Program-made: the position numbers and the translations under genes
DNA from: Paludibacteraceae bacterium
Lineage (GTDB): Bacteria > Bacteroidota > Bacteroidia > Bacteroidales > Paludibacteraceae
Length of the DNA: 53,470 bases
Assembly: GCA_018056165.1 (NCBI GenBank)
Contig: JAGPGD010000011.1
Location: 1 to 53,470, forward strand
Direction: 5' to 3'
Notes under the pieces: model-generated
The model's input: the letters and a program-made list of their open reading frames with translations, nothing else
The model's database searches: none
Told to the model about the DNA's origin: nothing
In this document: piece after piece, positions 38,330-47,035 of the stretch
Numbering within the stretch: the first letter of the stretch is position 1
Layout of the letters: each line of letters begins with the position of its first letter

Positions 38330-39437
38330 ATGGTTACTATTGAACAATTAAAAGATTTATCAGAGCGCCAGGAGGCGTTGAGGAGGTATCTTTGACATAG
38401 AAAATAAGGAAATCCAGTTGGAAGAAGAAGAGCTACGAACTCAAGCGCCTGACTTCTGGGATGATTCTAAAGCTGCAGAAAACCAATTGCGAAAAGTAAA
38501 GGAATTAAGAAACTGGTTGACAGATTATAATGAAGTTAAAGATGCAGTGGATGAATTAAAATTGGCTTTTGATTTTTTCAATGAAGAAGCTATTAGTGAA
38601 AAAGAACTCGACGAGACTTATCAGCGTGCTTTGAACCTGGTTGAAAATCTGGAAATGAAAAATATGCTTTCGCACGAAGAAGATCAACTGGGAGCTGTGA
38701 TAAAAATTGTAGCTGGAGCAGGCGGAACAGAAGCTCAGGATTGGGCAGAAATGCTTTTGCGGATGTATCAGCGATGGTGTGAGCGGAAAGGCTACAAATG
38801 GGAAATTGCTTCTTTCCAACCTGGCGAAGAAGCAGGAATGAAATCGGTAACTTTACAAATTGAAGGCGATAAGGCTTATGGTTATTTGAAAAGTGAAAAT
38901 GGTGTTCATAGATTAGTTCGCGTTTCACCTTATAATGCTCAAGGTAAACGAATGACTTCTTTTGCTTCTGTCTTTGTGGTTCCTTTGATTGATGATAGCA
39001 TCGAAATTGAAATCAATCCAGCCAATCTTACCTGGGATACTTTTCGCTCTTCAGGTGCTGGCGGTCAAAATGTAAACAAAGTAGAAACGGGGGTAAGGTT
39101 ACACTACACTTTTAAACACCCACTTACTGGCGAAATGAGCGAAATCGTAATTGAAAATACAGAAAGCCGTTCTCAATTCGATAATAAAGAAAACGCCATT
39201 CGATTATTGAAATCACAATTATACGAACTTGAATTGGAACGAAGACGTGCGGAACAAGCAAAATTAGAAGCAAACAAGAAAAAAATTGAATGGGGCTCAC
39301 AAATTAGAAGTTATGTTTTTGACGACAGGAGAGTAAAAGACCATCGCACTAATTATCAAACTTCCAATGTGCAGGCAGTAATGGATGGCGATATTGATGA
39401 TTTTATCAAAGCTTATTTGATGGAATTCTCCGATTAA
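38330..39437 (+). CDS. prfB: Peptide chain release factor 2 (programmed +1 frameshift)
   Basis: RF2 (368 residues) recognises UGA and UAA and triggers peptide release. Translation starts at the ATG at 38330, reads 21 codons to CTT (38390-38392), meets an in-frame TGA at 38393-38395 and must slip +1 to continue at GAC (38394). The joined protein begins MVTIEQLKDLSERQEALRRYL and continues DIENKEIQL. The peptidyl-transferase motif GAGGQNVNKVETGVR lies in domain 3. The rest is collinear with RF2 (length about 365). A frame-naive reading would start only at 38418 and lose the N-terminus. Confidence 0.96.
38381..38396 (+). promoter_or_regulatory. RF2 recoding site (AGGAGG TAT CTT TGA C)
   Basis: An internal Shine-Dalgarno-like AGGAGG (38381-38386), a 3-nt spacer, the slippery CTT and the UGA stop followed by C form the canonical RF2 autoregulatory signal. 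Low RF2 stalls the ribosome at UGAC and raises frameshifting, so RF2 controls its own level (established mechanism). It is noteworthy that the anti-SD-binding AGGAGG is preserved in a phylum that seldom uses it for initiation. Confidence 0.95.
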
Positions 39438-39600
39438 TTTTTTTGCTTTTTTATTTTTTCTCTGCAAACAAATTTTTCTAAAAAATATATAATCATTTGT
39501 TTGAAAGCAAATGAGTCATATTAATTTTATCTTTAAAAAAGAAAAGTTTATTCTGTTATAAAAAGACCGGAAATTCATTGAATTATAATGTCTGAAAATT

Positions 39601-40572
39601 ATGAAAAAAATTAAAGTAGGTATTGTAGGAGGTGCAGGTTATACAGCAGGTGAATTAATTCGTATTTTAATTTATCATCCTGAAGTTGAAATTATCTTTA
39701 TTCACAGCAAAAGCAGTACAGGAAAACAAGTAGCTGAAATACACAGCGGCTTGATTGGTGAAACCGACCTGCAATTTACCAGCGAATTACCATTCGAAAA
39801 AATAGAGGTTTTATTTTTATGTCTTACACATGGTGAGAGTAAACAATTTATTGAAACTAATAAAATTCCTACTGATATAAAACTGATTGATTTCTCTGCT
39901 GATTTTCGTCTTGATATACATTCTGATTTTGTGTATGGGTTGCCTGAACTTCAAGCTGAAAAAATAAAAAAAGCCATTCATATAGCCAATCCAGGGTGCT
40001 TTGCTACTGCTATTCAACTGGCATTGTTACCTTTGGCAAAAAATGGTTTACTTACCAATGAAATTCATATATCAGGAATTACTGGCTCCACTGGAGCTGG
40101 AGTAAAACCCTCAGAAACAAGTCATTTTAGCTGGCGTAATAACAATGTGTCTGTTTATAAAGCTTTTACTCATCAACATTTGCAGGAAATTCAGCAAACA
40201 TTTCATCAACTGCAACCTTCTTTCAATCAAAAGATTAATTTTATCCCAATGAGAGGCAACTTTACTCGTGGAATTTTAGTTTCTTGTTATACCTCTTGCT
40301 CATTGAATGAAAATGATGCAAAGGGATTATACAAAGAATTTTACGAAAAAAGTGCTTTTACTTTTGTAACAGATAAAAACCCCGATTTGAAACAAGTGGT
40401 AAATACCAACAAAGCACTTGTTTATTTAGAAAAACACAATGAAAAATTATTTATTGTTTGTGTGATTGATAATCTGTTAAAAGGTGCTTCAGGGCAGGCA
40501 GTCCAGAATATGAACCTTATGTGTGGACTCGATGAAAAAACAGGCTTACAATTGAAAGCAATCGGGTTTTGA
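39601..40572 (+). CDS. argC: N-acetyl-gamma-glutamyl-phosphate reductase
   Basis: This 323-residue enzyme reduces N-acetyl-glutamyl phosphate with NADPH, the third step of arginine synthesis. The Rossmann motif GIVGGAGYTAGELIRIL is at 8-24. The catalytic cysteine C133 lies in IANPGCFAT, and GITGSTGAGVKPSETSHF and FIPMRGNFTRGIL are family signatures. The length is at the short end (E. coli about 334). No other arg gene is in the window, unlike the argG-C-D clusters common in Bacteroidota. The 163-nt gap after prfB holds no clear promoter match. Confidence 0.93.
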   Translation: MKKIKVGIVGGAGYTAGELIRILIYHPEVEIIFIHSKSSTGKQVAEIHSGLIGETDLQFTSELPFEKIEVLFLCLTHGESKQFIETNKIPTDIKLIDFSADFRLDIHSDFVYGLPELQAEKIKKAIHIANPGCFATAIQLALLPLAKNGLLTNEIHISGITGSTGAGVKPSETSHFSWRNNNVSVYKAFTHQHLQEIQQTFHQLQPSFNQKINFIPMRGNFTRGILVSCYTSCSLNENDAKGLYKEFYEKSAFTFVTDKNPDLKQVVNTNKALVYLEKHNEKLFIVCVIDNLLKGASGQAVQNMNLMCGLDEKTGLQLKAIGF

Positions 40573-40911
40573 AGGGAAATTGTAATTAAATCAGTTTAAG
40601 TGATATTTTTTGTAAGCTTTTCGGAAAATAAATTGAATTGAATTGAATTGCTTTTCTAAATAATTGTTAAAACTAAGGGCAAATTTTCTCAAAGTAAATA
40701 ATTTAAACTTTGCAAAAATCGCTTCAGGAAAAATCTATAAATCAATTCAGAGTAAATTGATATTTCTTCTGAAATATTGAATTAAAATTAAAATTATTTT
40801 TTATCGAGAAAGTTTCTCTATGTTGTTCTTTCCCTCGTGATGAAGTGAAATGTAACCGAATGAAATAATGAAAAAGCATTCGAACAATAACCTGATTAAC
40901 TTTAAAAAATC
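40573..40911. other. Intergenic region upstream of the nuclease/ATPase pair
   Basis: 339 bp without a gene. It holds a microsatellite of four AATTG units (40631-40650). A nine-base TAAACTTTG near 40714 approximates the -7 box but has one base too many. No terminator-like hairpin after argC is evident. The composition is AT-rich throughout. Confidence 0.5.
40631..40650 (+). repeat. Short tandem repeat (AATTG)4
   Basis: Four perfect 5-bp units in the gap upstream of the nuclease gene. Slippage here would change spacing but not a reading frame. Confidence 0.8.
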
Positions 40912-41976
40912 ATGAAAATAGGCATAACGGCAGATCTACATTTAAAATCAAAAGATGAAACTCCAGAAAGATACAATGCTCTGGACAAAATAGCTTCTTA
41001 CCTCCACCGCAAAAATATAAATCAACTCATCATAGCAGGAGATTTGTTTGATAAAGAACAATACAATTATAATGATTTTGATGTCTTTTGCAAGCAGCAT
41101 CAAAATATTATTTTTTATACCATAGCAGGTAATCATGATGCTGGGATAGAGCAGAGATATTTTAGTGCTGATAACATAAAAATTATTACCAAACCCGAAA
41201 TTTTAAATTTTAATTCTTTGAATTTCCTTTTCGTACCTTATGATTTTAAGAAATCTATGGACGAAACTATTGATGGTTTCATTTCAAATAGTAATAATTT
41301 CAATGATTTAAATGGTTTTGTTATAGTAGGTCATGGCGATTATATATCAACTGTTAAAATTGAAAACATCTATGAAACTGGTGTTTACATGCCACTTTCA
41401 AGCAACATCGTTAACAAATACAAGCCATTGCAAATATTTCTTGGTCATATACACAAACCTTCTCAATTGGGGAAAGTTTGGTATTCAGGCTCACCATATC
41501 CACTTGACATCAACGAAACGGGTAAAAAAAGATTCCTCACTTACGATACTCAAAGCAATACCGTTGATTCAATAGGCATTGATAATGAGATAATCTATTT
41601 TATTGAAACAATTTTAATGCTCCCAGTAGATGATGAATTAGCATATATAAATAAAAAACTCGAACAAATGATAAATAATTGGCAGTTAAGCGATGTTGAT
41701 ATTAATAAAGTTACATTAAGATTGAGTTTATTTGGATATACCAAAGATATTAATTCATTAGTCAATTATATTAAAAATTTTATAAAAAATAAAGGAATAA
41801 AGTTTTATGATGCCAATGAAGTAAATATTTCAAATTTGAAGATTATAAAAAATGAAGATAACGAAAGAAATGAAATATTTAAAGAAGTAAGAAAGAAAAT
41901 AGACTCGTTACCAAATTTAGATTATGCTGATAAAGATAGTATATTAGAAAAAACTATGGAAATAATTTTTAAATAG
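40912..41976 (+). CDS. SbcD/Mre11/YhaO-like metallophosphoesterase
   Basis: This 354-residue protein is a predicted Mn-dependent nuclease of the calcineurin-like fold. All phosphoesterase motifs are intact: D8 and H10 in TADLHL, GDLFD at 43-47, GNHD at 73-76, GHGD at 140-143 and GHIH at 178-181. The C-terminal third (about 230-354) is a capping/ATPase-binding region without clear similarity, rich in K, N and I. It ends 7 nt before the ATPase gene, so the two are translated as an operon and probably form an Mre11-Rad50-type complex. It is closer in design to the YhaO partner of YhaN than to classical SbcD (inference). The base composition is more A-rich than that of argC or the Usp gene on either side. 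Confidence 0.85.
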   Translation: MKIGITADLHLKSKDETPERYNALDKIASYLHRKNINQLIIAGDLFDKEQYNYNDFDVFCKQHQNIIFYTIAGNHDAGIEQRYFSADNIKIITKPEILNFNSLNFLFVPYDFKKSMDETIDGFISNSNNFNDLNGFVIVGHGDYISTVKIENIYETGVYMPLSSNIVNKYKPLQIFLGHIHKPSQLGKVWYSGSPYPLDINETGKKRFLTYDTQSNTVDSIGIDNEIIYFIETILMLPVDDELAYINKKLEQMINNWQLSDVDINKVTLRLSLFGYTKDINSLVNYIKNFIKNKGIKFYDANEVNISNLKIIKNEDNERNEIFKEVRKKIDSLPNLDYADKDSILEKTMEIIFK

Positions 41977-41983
41977 TGAAAAT

Positions 41984-44662
41984 ATGGCATTAAGAATAGA
42001 AAAAATAAAGTTTAAAAGTCTTGGCCCTATCAAGAATTTCGATCACGATTTTAAAAATGTGAACTTAATTTACAGTAAAAATGAAGGCGGTAAATCATTT
42101 TTGGTAGAATTTATCATCAAATCTTTATTTGCAAATATTGGTCAATGGAAAAGTATACGAGACATTGATGCTAATTATAGTAAAGACGATGGAATAATAA
42201 TATCCGGTATCAATGACGGAATAATCACGTTGAATCCTAAAAAAAAGAAGACGGAGAAACTTGATTCTATTTTCAATAACAATCAAGGAATGCCATCCGT
42301 CCTTTCTAAATTACTAATAGTTAAAAGTGGTGAAGTAGAAATAGCAGAAAATTCTTCAGCAGGCATAAATAAAAATTTTATAAAAGACATTCTTTCTAAT
42401 AGGCCAATCCTTAATCTAATTGATGATGATAAAAACATTTCTTCAACGATAAAAAATTCTACCATTAATGTTGAAGATAATAAAATAAATATTGCAATAA
42501 ATAAGCAAGGCGATGGTGCCACCTATGCAGAATTAAAAGATAAAATTAATAAAATTAACGACAAAATAAATGATTTAAGTAATAAATATAATTTAAGCGA
42601 AATTCACAGATTAGAACAAGAATTAAAACAATGGAAAGATAAAAAAGAACAACAAATCAAAGCTAAATGCTATAAAGCATATAAATTGGCAAATGAAATA
42701 AATAATCTTCAAAAGCAAATCGATGCAATCCCCATTAATAAAATAAATGAATTGCAAGAACTTATAAAAAATTATAAAGTTCTAAAAACACAAATTTATA
42801 ATTTAGAATTAGAAATTAATGATTTGTCTAAAAAAACAGAAAATCTACCTAAAATAGAGCAAAATTATAAAGATCAATTGAACGCTAAAAGATATTATGC
42901 CTATACATTGCATAATCAAATAAAAGAAACTGAAAATAAATTAAAATTTATTTCTAATGATGAAATTAGTGAATTAGAAAAAAGCATAGATAAATACCGA
43001 GAAAACATAACTAAAAAAGAACAATTAGAAAAAGATATTAAAAATTTGGAAATAAAAACTCAACATTATAATTGGTTATCAAGTTTAAGAACGCGTCAAG
43101 CTGAATATTTAAAATCAAACATTACACCAAATAAAGTTAATATGATTTATTTGGTAATTTCATTAATTACAATTTTTACTGGTTTTGTGACTTTATTTGT
43201 TACAAAAAATTCAATAATTAGTGGAATATTTTTTATCATTGGCATTGGCTTGGGTGGTTTTTATATATATAAACTTCAAAAACACTATAAAAATTTAAGA
43301 CAGGCAGAAGAAACAAATGCTGTATGTGAAGAATTTAAAGAAAGATTTGGAACAGAACTAAATGCCGTAACTATTGAAGAAAAATACAATAGCTTAACAA
43401 AAGATAATGCAGTACTTGAAAATAAAAAAAATGATTTGAATGAAATAAATATAAATATTAATAGCTTAAAAACTAAAATAAATACCTTGACTAATCATAT
43501 ATTTGGACAAAACATTGAAGAAAATGAGTGGGATAATAAGATAAGAGATAAAAAAATAGAAATTAAAAATTTAAATAATGAATTACTAAATTCAAAAACT
43601 AAACTTTCTCAGCTTAATGTTGATGAAACTGATTACGTAAATGTGGATAATGGCATAAAATACAGTCAGGATGAATTAATTACACTCGAAAAAGAAATAG
43701 CGAGCATGGAACCTCTATTTAAAGAAAAAAACAAAAAAGAGGAGAAATCAGGAATATTAAGAGAGGAAAGGAATGAAGTTTTAAATGAAATAAAAAATAA
43801 AATAAAAATAATTTTCAATGCAGATTTAGAAGAATCTGAATGGGAAACAAAAATTTCTGAAAAAATTGATGAATATACAAAATTAAATAATGAAAAATCA
43901 AAAAAGGAAGGTGAACTTAAAGGACTGGGTATATCTGAAAGTGATTATTTAGCCGATGACCCTGGTATAGAATATTCTCCAATGACACTGCAAGATATAG
44001 AAAACACAATTGAAGAAATAAAACAAAAAATCAATGATGAAGATCAAAAGAATAAAGATTTGAAAAATGAGATATGCCACTTGATAGGAAAAGATTTTAC
44101 AATAGAATGGAACGACCTAATAGATGCATTGTATAAGACTAAAGATGATGTTTTAAATAAATTGAAAGATACAGAAGCCAAAATAATAGCTGGTAAAATT
44201 GTACATGATACTATAAATGAAATTCAAAAAGTGGAAGATGAAAACATGCTGGAAGCCATCAATTCCAAAAAATTTAAAAAACTACTGAAAGATTTAACTT
44301 TAAATTACGAAGAATTATTTTTTGAAGACAATGAAGGTAAAAATTTTGATGAAATAAAGATTTACGGAGATAAAGGAGAGTTTTATTTAAAAGATCTCAG
44401 CACTGGCACTAAAGAGCAAGTGCTTTTTGCACTGCGAGTAACACTGGCAGAAAAAATCCTTAGCGACAAAGCATTTTTTATTCTTGATGATGCTTTCCAG
44501 CACAGCGACTACAATAGAAGACCTAAACTTATCGATCAACTTTTCGATTTATCGGACGCCGGTTGGCAGATTATCTATTTAACGATGGATGACCACATTA
44601 GAAATTTGTTCCTCGAAAAAGCCTCGCATCGGAATAATTTTAAACAGATCATGCTTGGATAA
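41984..44662 (+). CDS. SbcC/Rad50/YhaN-like ATPase with transmembrane hairpin in place of zinc hook
   Basis: This 892-residue ABC-type ATPase has split head domains joined by long coiled coils. The N-terminal head has a P-loop SKNEGGKSF at 31-39 (K37, S38), lacking the first glycine of GxxGxGKS. The C-terminal head has the ABC signature LSTGTKEQ at 805-812, Walker B FFILDD at 831-836 and the H-loop D-D-H at 869-871. Coiled coil covers about 180-370 and 440-760. Midway, two hydrophobic helices (about 386-406 and 410-430) separated by a short polar turn replace the CxxC hook of Rad50. The arms carry internal duplications: residues 228-284 match 302-358, and 506-572 match 610-676. It resembles B. 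subtilis YhaN (COG4717) in signature and Walker B. Confidence 0.83.
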   Translation: MALRIEKIKFKSLGPIKNFDHDFKNVNLIYSKNEGGKSFLVEFIIKSLFANIGQWKSIRDIDANYSKDDGIIISGINDGIITLNPKKKKTEKLDSIFNNNQGMPSVLSKLLIVKSGEVEIAENSSAGINKNFIKDILSNRPILNLIDDDKNISSTIKNSTINVEDNKINIAINKQGDGATYAELKDKINKINDKINDLSNKYNLSEIHRLEQELKQWKDKKEQQIKAKCYKAYKLANEINNLQKQIDAIPINKINELQELIKNYKVLKTQIYNLELEINDLSKKTENLPKIEQNYKDQLNAKRYYAYTLHNQIKETENKLKFISNDEISELEKSIDKYRENITKKEQLEKDIKNLEIKTQHYNWLSSLRTRQAEYLKSNITPNKVNMIYLVISLITIFTGFVTLFVTKNSIISGIFFIIGIGLGGFYIYKLQKHYKNLRQAEETNAVCEEFKERFGTELNAVTIEEKYNSLTKDNAVLENKKNDLNEINININSLKTKINTLTNHIFGQNIEENEWDNKIRDKKIEIKNLNNELLNSKTKLSQLNVDETDYVNVDNGIKYSQDELITLEKEIASMEPLFKEKNKKEEKSGILREERNEVLNEIKNKIKIIFNADLEESEWETKISEKIDEYTKLNNEKSKKEGELKGLGISESDYLADDPGIEYSPMTLQDIENTIEEIKQKINDEDQKNKDLKNEICHLIGKDFTIEWNDLIDALYKTKDDVLNKLKDTEAKIIAGKIVHDTINEIQKVEDENMLEAINSKKFKKLLKDLTLNYEELFFEDNEGKNFDEIKIYGDKGEFYLKDLSTGTKEQVLFALRVTLAEKILSDKAFFILDDAFQHSDYNRRPKLIDQLFDLSDAGWQIIYLTMDDHIRNLFLEKASHRNNFKQIMLG

Positions 44663-44887
44663 ATCATCTAAATTAGTTTGTTTGCAATTGAAAAATTGTT
44701 TTTACTTTATTCAGAAACATTCAACACCTTGATCCGTCTATCAAGATAGTGGACAACTTGTTTTGAACAGACTAAACTATTTCTCTTTTGTTCATCCCCT
44801 AATGAATAAGAATTTCTCACTTTCAATGTCAAAAAATCGTCCCATTTTTCTTAATATAACGGTAATTTAAAAATAAAATCAATAATT

Positions 44888-44895
44888 TACTTTTG
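44888..44895 (+). promoter_or_regulatory. -7 box TACTTTTG
   Basis: An exact TAnnTTTG match 27 nt before the decayed gene at 44923 and 217 nt before the Usp gene. It may be the promoter of the lost gene, now used for the Usp gene. The 450-bp gap between the ATPase and Usp genes contains nothing else that I recognise. Confidence 0.4.
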
Positions 44896-44922
44896 TGAAT
44901 TGATTTTTTTTATCAATATATC

Positions 44923-45066
44923 ATGAATAAATTAATGTGGATTTTTATTCTCAACCTCCAAATTTTTACGGCGTCATTTTTCACAGAAAAAATTAAAAAA
45001 GCAAAGATTGCCTTTATTTCAGAAAATATATTAATTTTACATTTGAAAACGATTAGAAAGTTTTGA
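44923..45066 (+). pseudogene. Truncated small secreted protein gene (CpxP/Spy-like sensor remnant)
   Basis: The 47-codon frame starts with a signal-peptide-like MNKLMWIFILNLQIF and continues TEKIKKAKIAFISEN. This resembles the N-terminus of small Bacteroidota periplasmic proteins of the LTxxQ/Spy-like type, which read KIKxxKIAFITExLNLTPEEAEKFW. After ISEN the frame diverges, but the +1 frame reads NINFTFEND, a stop, then KVLKK. The match is short, so the call is tentative. It lies 47 nt before the Usp gene. Confidence 0.35.
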
Positions 45067-45112
45067 AAAAATAATTAATATCGTAAATTACGAATTTAAA
45101 ATATTTAATACT

Positions 45113-46219
45113 ATGAAAGATAAATTTGTAACCCTTGCTATTCGCACTTTAAAACGGGCTGAAAAAATAAAGAACGTTTTGGAAGAAAACGGAATTGAAA
45201 CAGTCATTCAAAATGTAAATCTGGAACATCCTGAATTATCGGTAGGTGTTAGAATACGTATCAAAGAAAGCGATTTACCAAAAGCTTTAAAAATTGTAGA
45301 AGAAGTTGAAAAAGCCTGGGATGAAGAAAAAGATGAAAAAGAAGAAAAAGGCTTGCAAATTCTTGTTCCACTTGATTTTTCCGATTTGATTCCTCAAACT
45401 ATTGATTTTGCTTTTTATTTTGCACAGAAGTTAAATGCAAAAATTGTTTTTCTGAATGTTTATTACAGTCCTCCTTTTACCATTTCTTCTGTTACTGATG
45501 ACATGAATACCTATACATTTGGTGATGCTGAATTATTGCGTCGGATTATCAAGACAGCCAATGAAGAAATGGCAAAAATGAATAACCAAATCAATGAACG
45601 TGTCTCAAAAGGAGAATTACCCAATGTCAATTTTCGTTTTGAATTGAAAGAAGGCATTCCTGAAGATCAAATTCTGGATTACTGTAAAAAAAACCGTCCT
45701 GTTTTAGTTATTATGGGAACGCGAGGCAAAAAAATTTCCAGCGAATTGATTGGTAGCGTTACAGCAGAAGTCATTGAAGCTTGCGTTTCACCTGTTCTGG
45801 CTATTCCTGCCTACGTATCATTGAATTCTCCGGCAGAAATCAAAAGAATTGCTTTTTTGACAAATTTTGATGAAAAGGACTTAATTGCTATCGATACCAC
45901 TATTTCCCTGTTTGGATCTGAAAATCTGGAAATATACTTCATTCATGTTTCTCAAAAAAAAGAAGTATGGGACGAGGTAATGATTGGAGGCATAAAGGAA
46001 TATTTCTCGAAACATTATCCTGAACTCAAAACACATTATGATTTAATAAGCTCGGGTGATTCTTTACAATTGATTGATGATTATCTGGCAAAAAATGAAA
46101 TTCATCTTCTTGCTTTTAATTCACCGCGTCGAAATCTCATCAGAAGGTTATTCAATCCAGGTTTGGCTTATAAAATGGTACTTCATACTGATACGCCGTT
46201 ATTTGTTACTCATGTGTAA
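45113..46219 (+). CDS. DUF2007-UspA-UspA fusion, universal stress protein
   Basis: This 368-residue protein has three parts. Residues 1-68 resemble the DUF2007 signal-transducing fold (RAEKIKNVLEENGIETVIQN, then VRIRIKESDLPKALKIVEE). An acidic linker (about 69-84) follows. Residues 86-235 form a first UspA domain beginning ILVPLDFSD, with an ATP-site-like MGTRGKKIS..IGSV. Residues 243-368 form a second, degenerate Usp domain beginning IKRIAFLTNFDEKD and lacking the glycine-rich ATP motif. Tandem Usp proteins with one active and one degenerate half are common; the N-terminal DUF2007 is unusual. It is probably cytosolic and stress-related. It converges on rsmE. Confidence 0.82.
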   Translation: MKDKFVTLAIRTLKRAEKIKNVLEENGIETVIQNVNLEHPELSVGVRIRIKESDLPKALKIVEEVEKAWDEEKDEKEEKGLQILVPLDFSDLIPQTIDFAFYFAQKLNAKIVFLNVYYSPPFTISSVTDDMNTYTFGDAELLRRIIKTANEEMAKMNNQINERVSKGELPNVNFRFELKEGIPEDQILDYCKKNRPVLVIMGTRGKKISSELIGSVTAEVIEACVSPVLAIPAYVSLNSPAEIKRIAFLTNFDEKDLIAIDTTISLFGSENLEIYFIHVSQKKEVWDEVMIGGIKEYFSKHYPELKTHYDLISSGDSLQLIDDYLAKNEIHLLAFNSPRRNLIRRLFNPGLAYKMVLHTDTPLFVTHV

Positions 46220-46267
46220 CTTTCTGTTTTTTTGAAAATCAGTAGGAAAAAAAAGTAATAAAACTTT

Positions 46268-46996
46268 TTATTGATTGATGAGGGCAATAGTGTGGCAGGC
46301 AATGATACCTGCTGTTTCGGTACGCAAACGATTTTCACCGAGGGAAATCGGAATGTATCCTGCGGCAATCGCTTTTTTAATTTCTTCTTTGCTGAAATCA
46401 CCTTCTGGACCAATTAAAATAATGGTTCCCAAAGATTTTTGAGCAACATCTTTTAGCTTCTTTTTTTCAAGTTTTTGAATTTGTTCACTGTTCTCGATAA
46501 AAGAATAGCAATGTGCAATAAACTGCTGTGAATCTTGATATTTCTTCAAAAAATCATCAAAACGAGACGAGGGATTTAATTTCGGGAAATAAGCTCTGAT
46601 GGATTGTTTGGCAGCAGCAATCATGATTTTTTCCAAGCGTTCCATTTTAATAACTTTACGTTCTGAAAATTGACAAATGATGGGTGTTATTTCGCTAATG
46701 CCAATTTCAATCGCTTTCTCAACAAACCACTCAAAACGTTCCATATTTTTGGTTGGAGCAATCGCAATATGCAAGTAATAATTTAATTTGCCAAAGTCAG
46801 GTATCGTTTCTATAATTTCAAATTCACAATGTTTAGCATCAGGGAATGTAATTTTTGCTTTGTAATAGCCTCCTTTACCATCAATCAAAATGATTTCTTC
46901 GCCTTCCTTTAAACGTAACACTTTGACGGCATGTTGAGATTCTTCTTCGGAAAGAGTATTTCTTAACGTGGGTTCAGGAACATAAAAAACATTCAT
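46268..46996 (-). CDS. rsmE: 16S rRNA uridine-N3 (U1498) methyltransferase
   Basis: This 242-residue SPOUT methyltransferase modifies U1498 in the 30S decoding region. The N-terminal PUA-like domain includes HAVKVLRLKEGEEIILIDGKG. The trefoil-knot SAM motifs are ILIGPEGDFSKEEI and SLGENRLRTETAGI near the C-terminus, and KNMERFEWFVEKAIEIG and QSIRAYFPKLNP are typical. It sits 39 nt downstream of folD on the same strand. Confidence 0.95.
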   Translation of the reverse strand: MNVFYVPEPTLRNTLSEEESQHAVKVLRLKEGEEIILIDGKGGYYKAKITFPDAKHCEFEIIETIPDFGKLNYYLHIAIAPTKNMERFEWFVEKAIEIGISEITPIICQFSERKVIKMERLEKIMIAAAKQSIRAYFPKLNPSSRFDDFLKKYQDSQQFIAHCYSFIENSEQIQKLEKKKLKDVAQKSLGTIILIGPEGDFSKEEIKKAIAAGYIPISLGENRLRTETAGIIACHTIALINQ

Positions 46997-47035
46997 ACTT
47001 ACATTCTTTTACTTTTTCGGAAAAAATGCCAGAAA

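Noticed and set aside
38418..39437. A shorter prfB start at an in-frame codon after the TGA
   Set aside because: The upstream 21 codons and the canonical recoding site show that the real start is 38330.
40631..40650. A CRISPR or phase-variation locus at the AATTG repeats
   Set aside because: Only four 5-bp units without spacers, outside any frame and not within an assignable promoter.
40912..44662. Calling the pair classical sbcD and sbcC
   Set aside because: The ATPase lacks the zinc hook, is short, and has a membrane hairpin and YhaN-like motifs, so the classical names would mislead.
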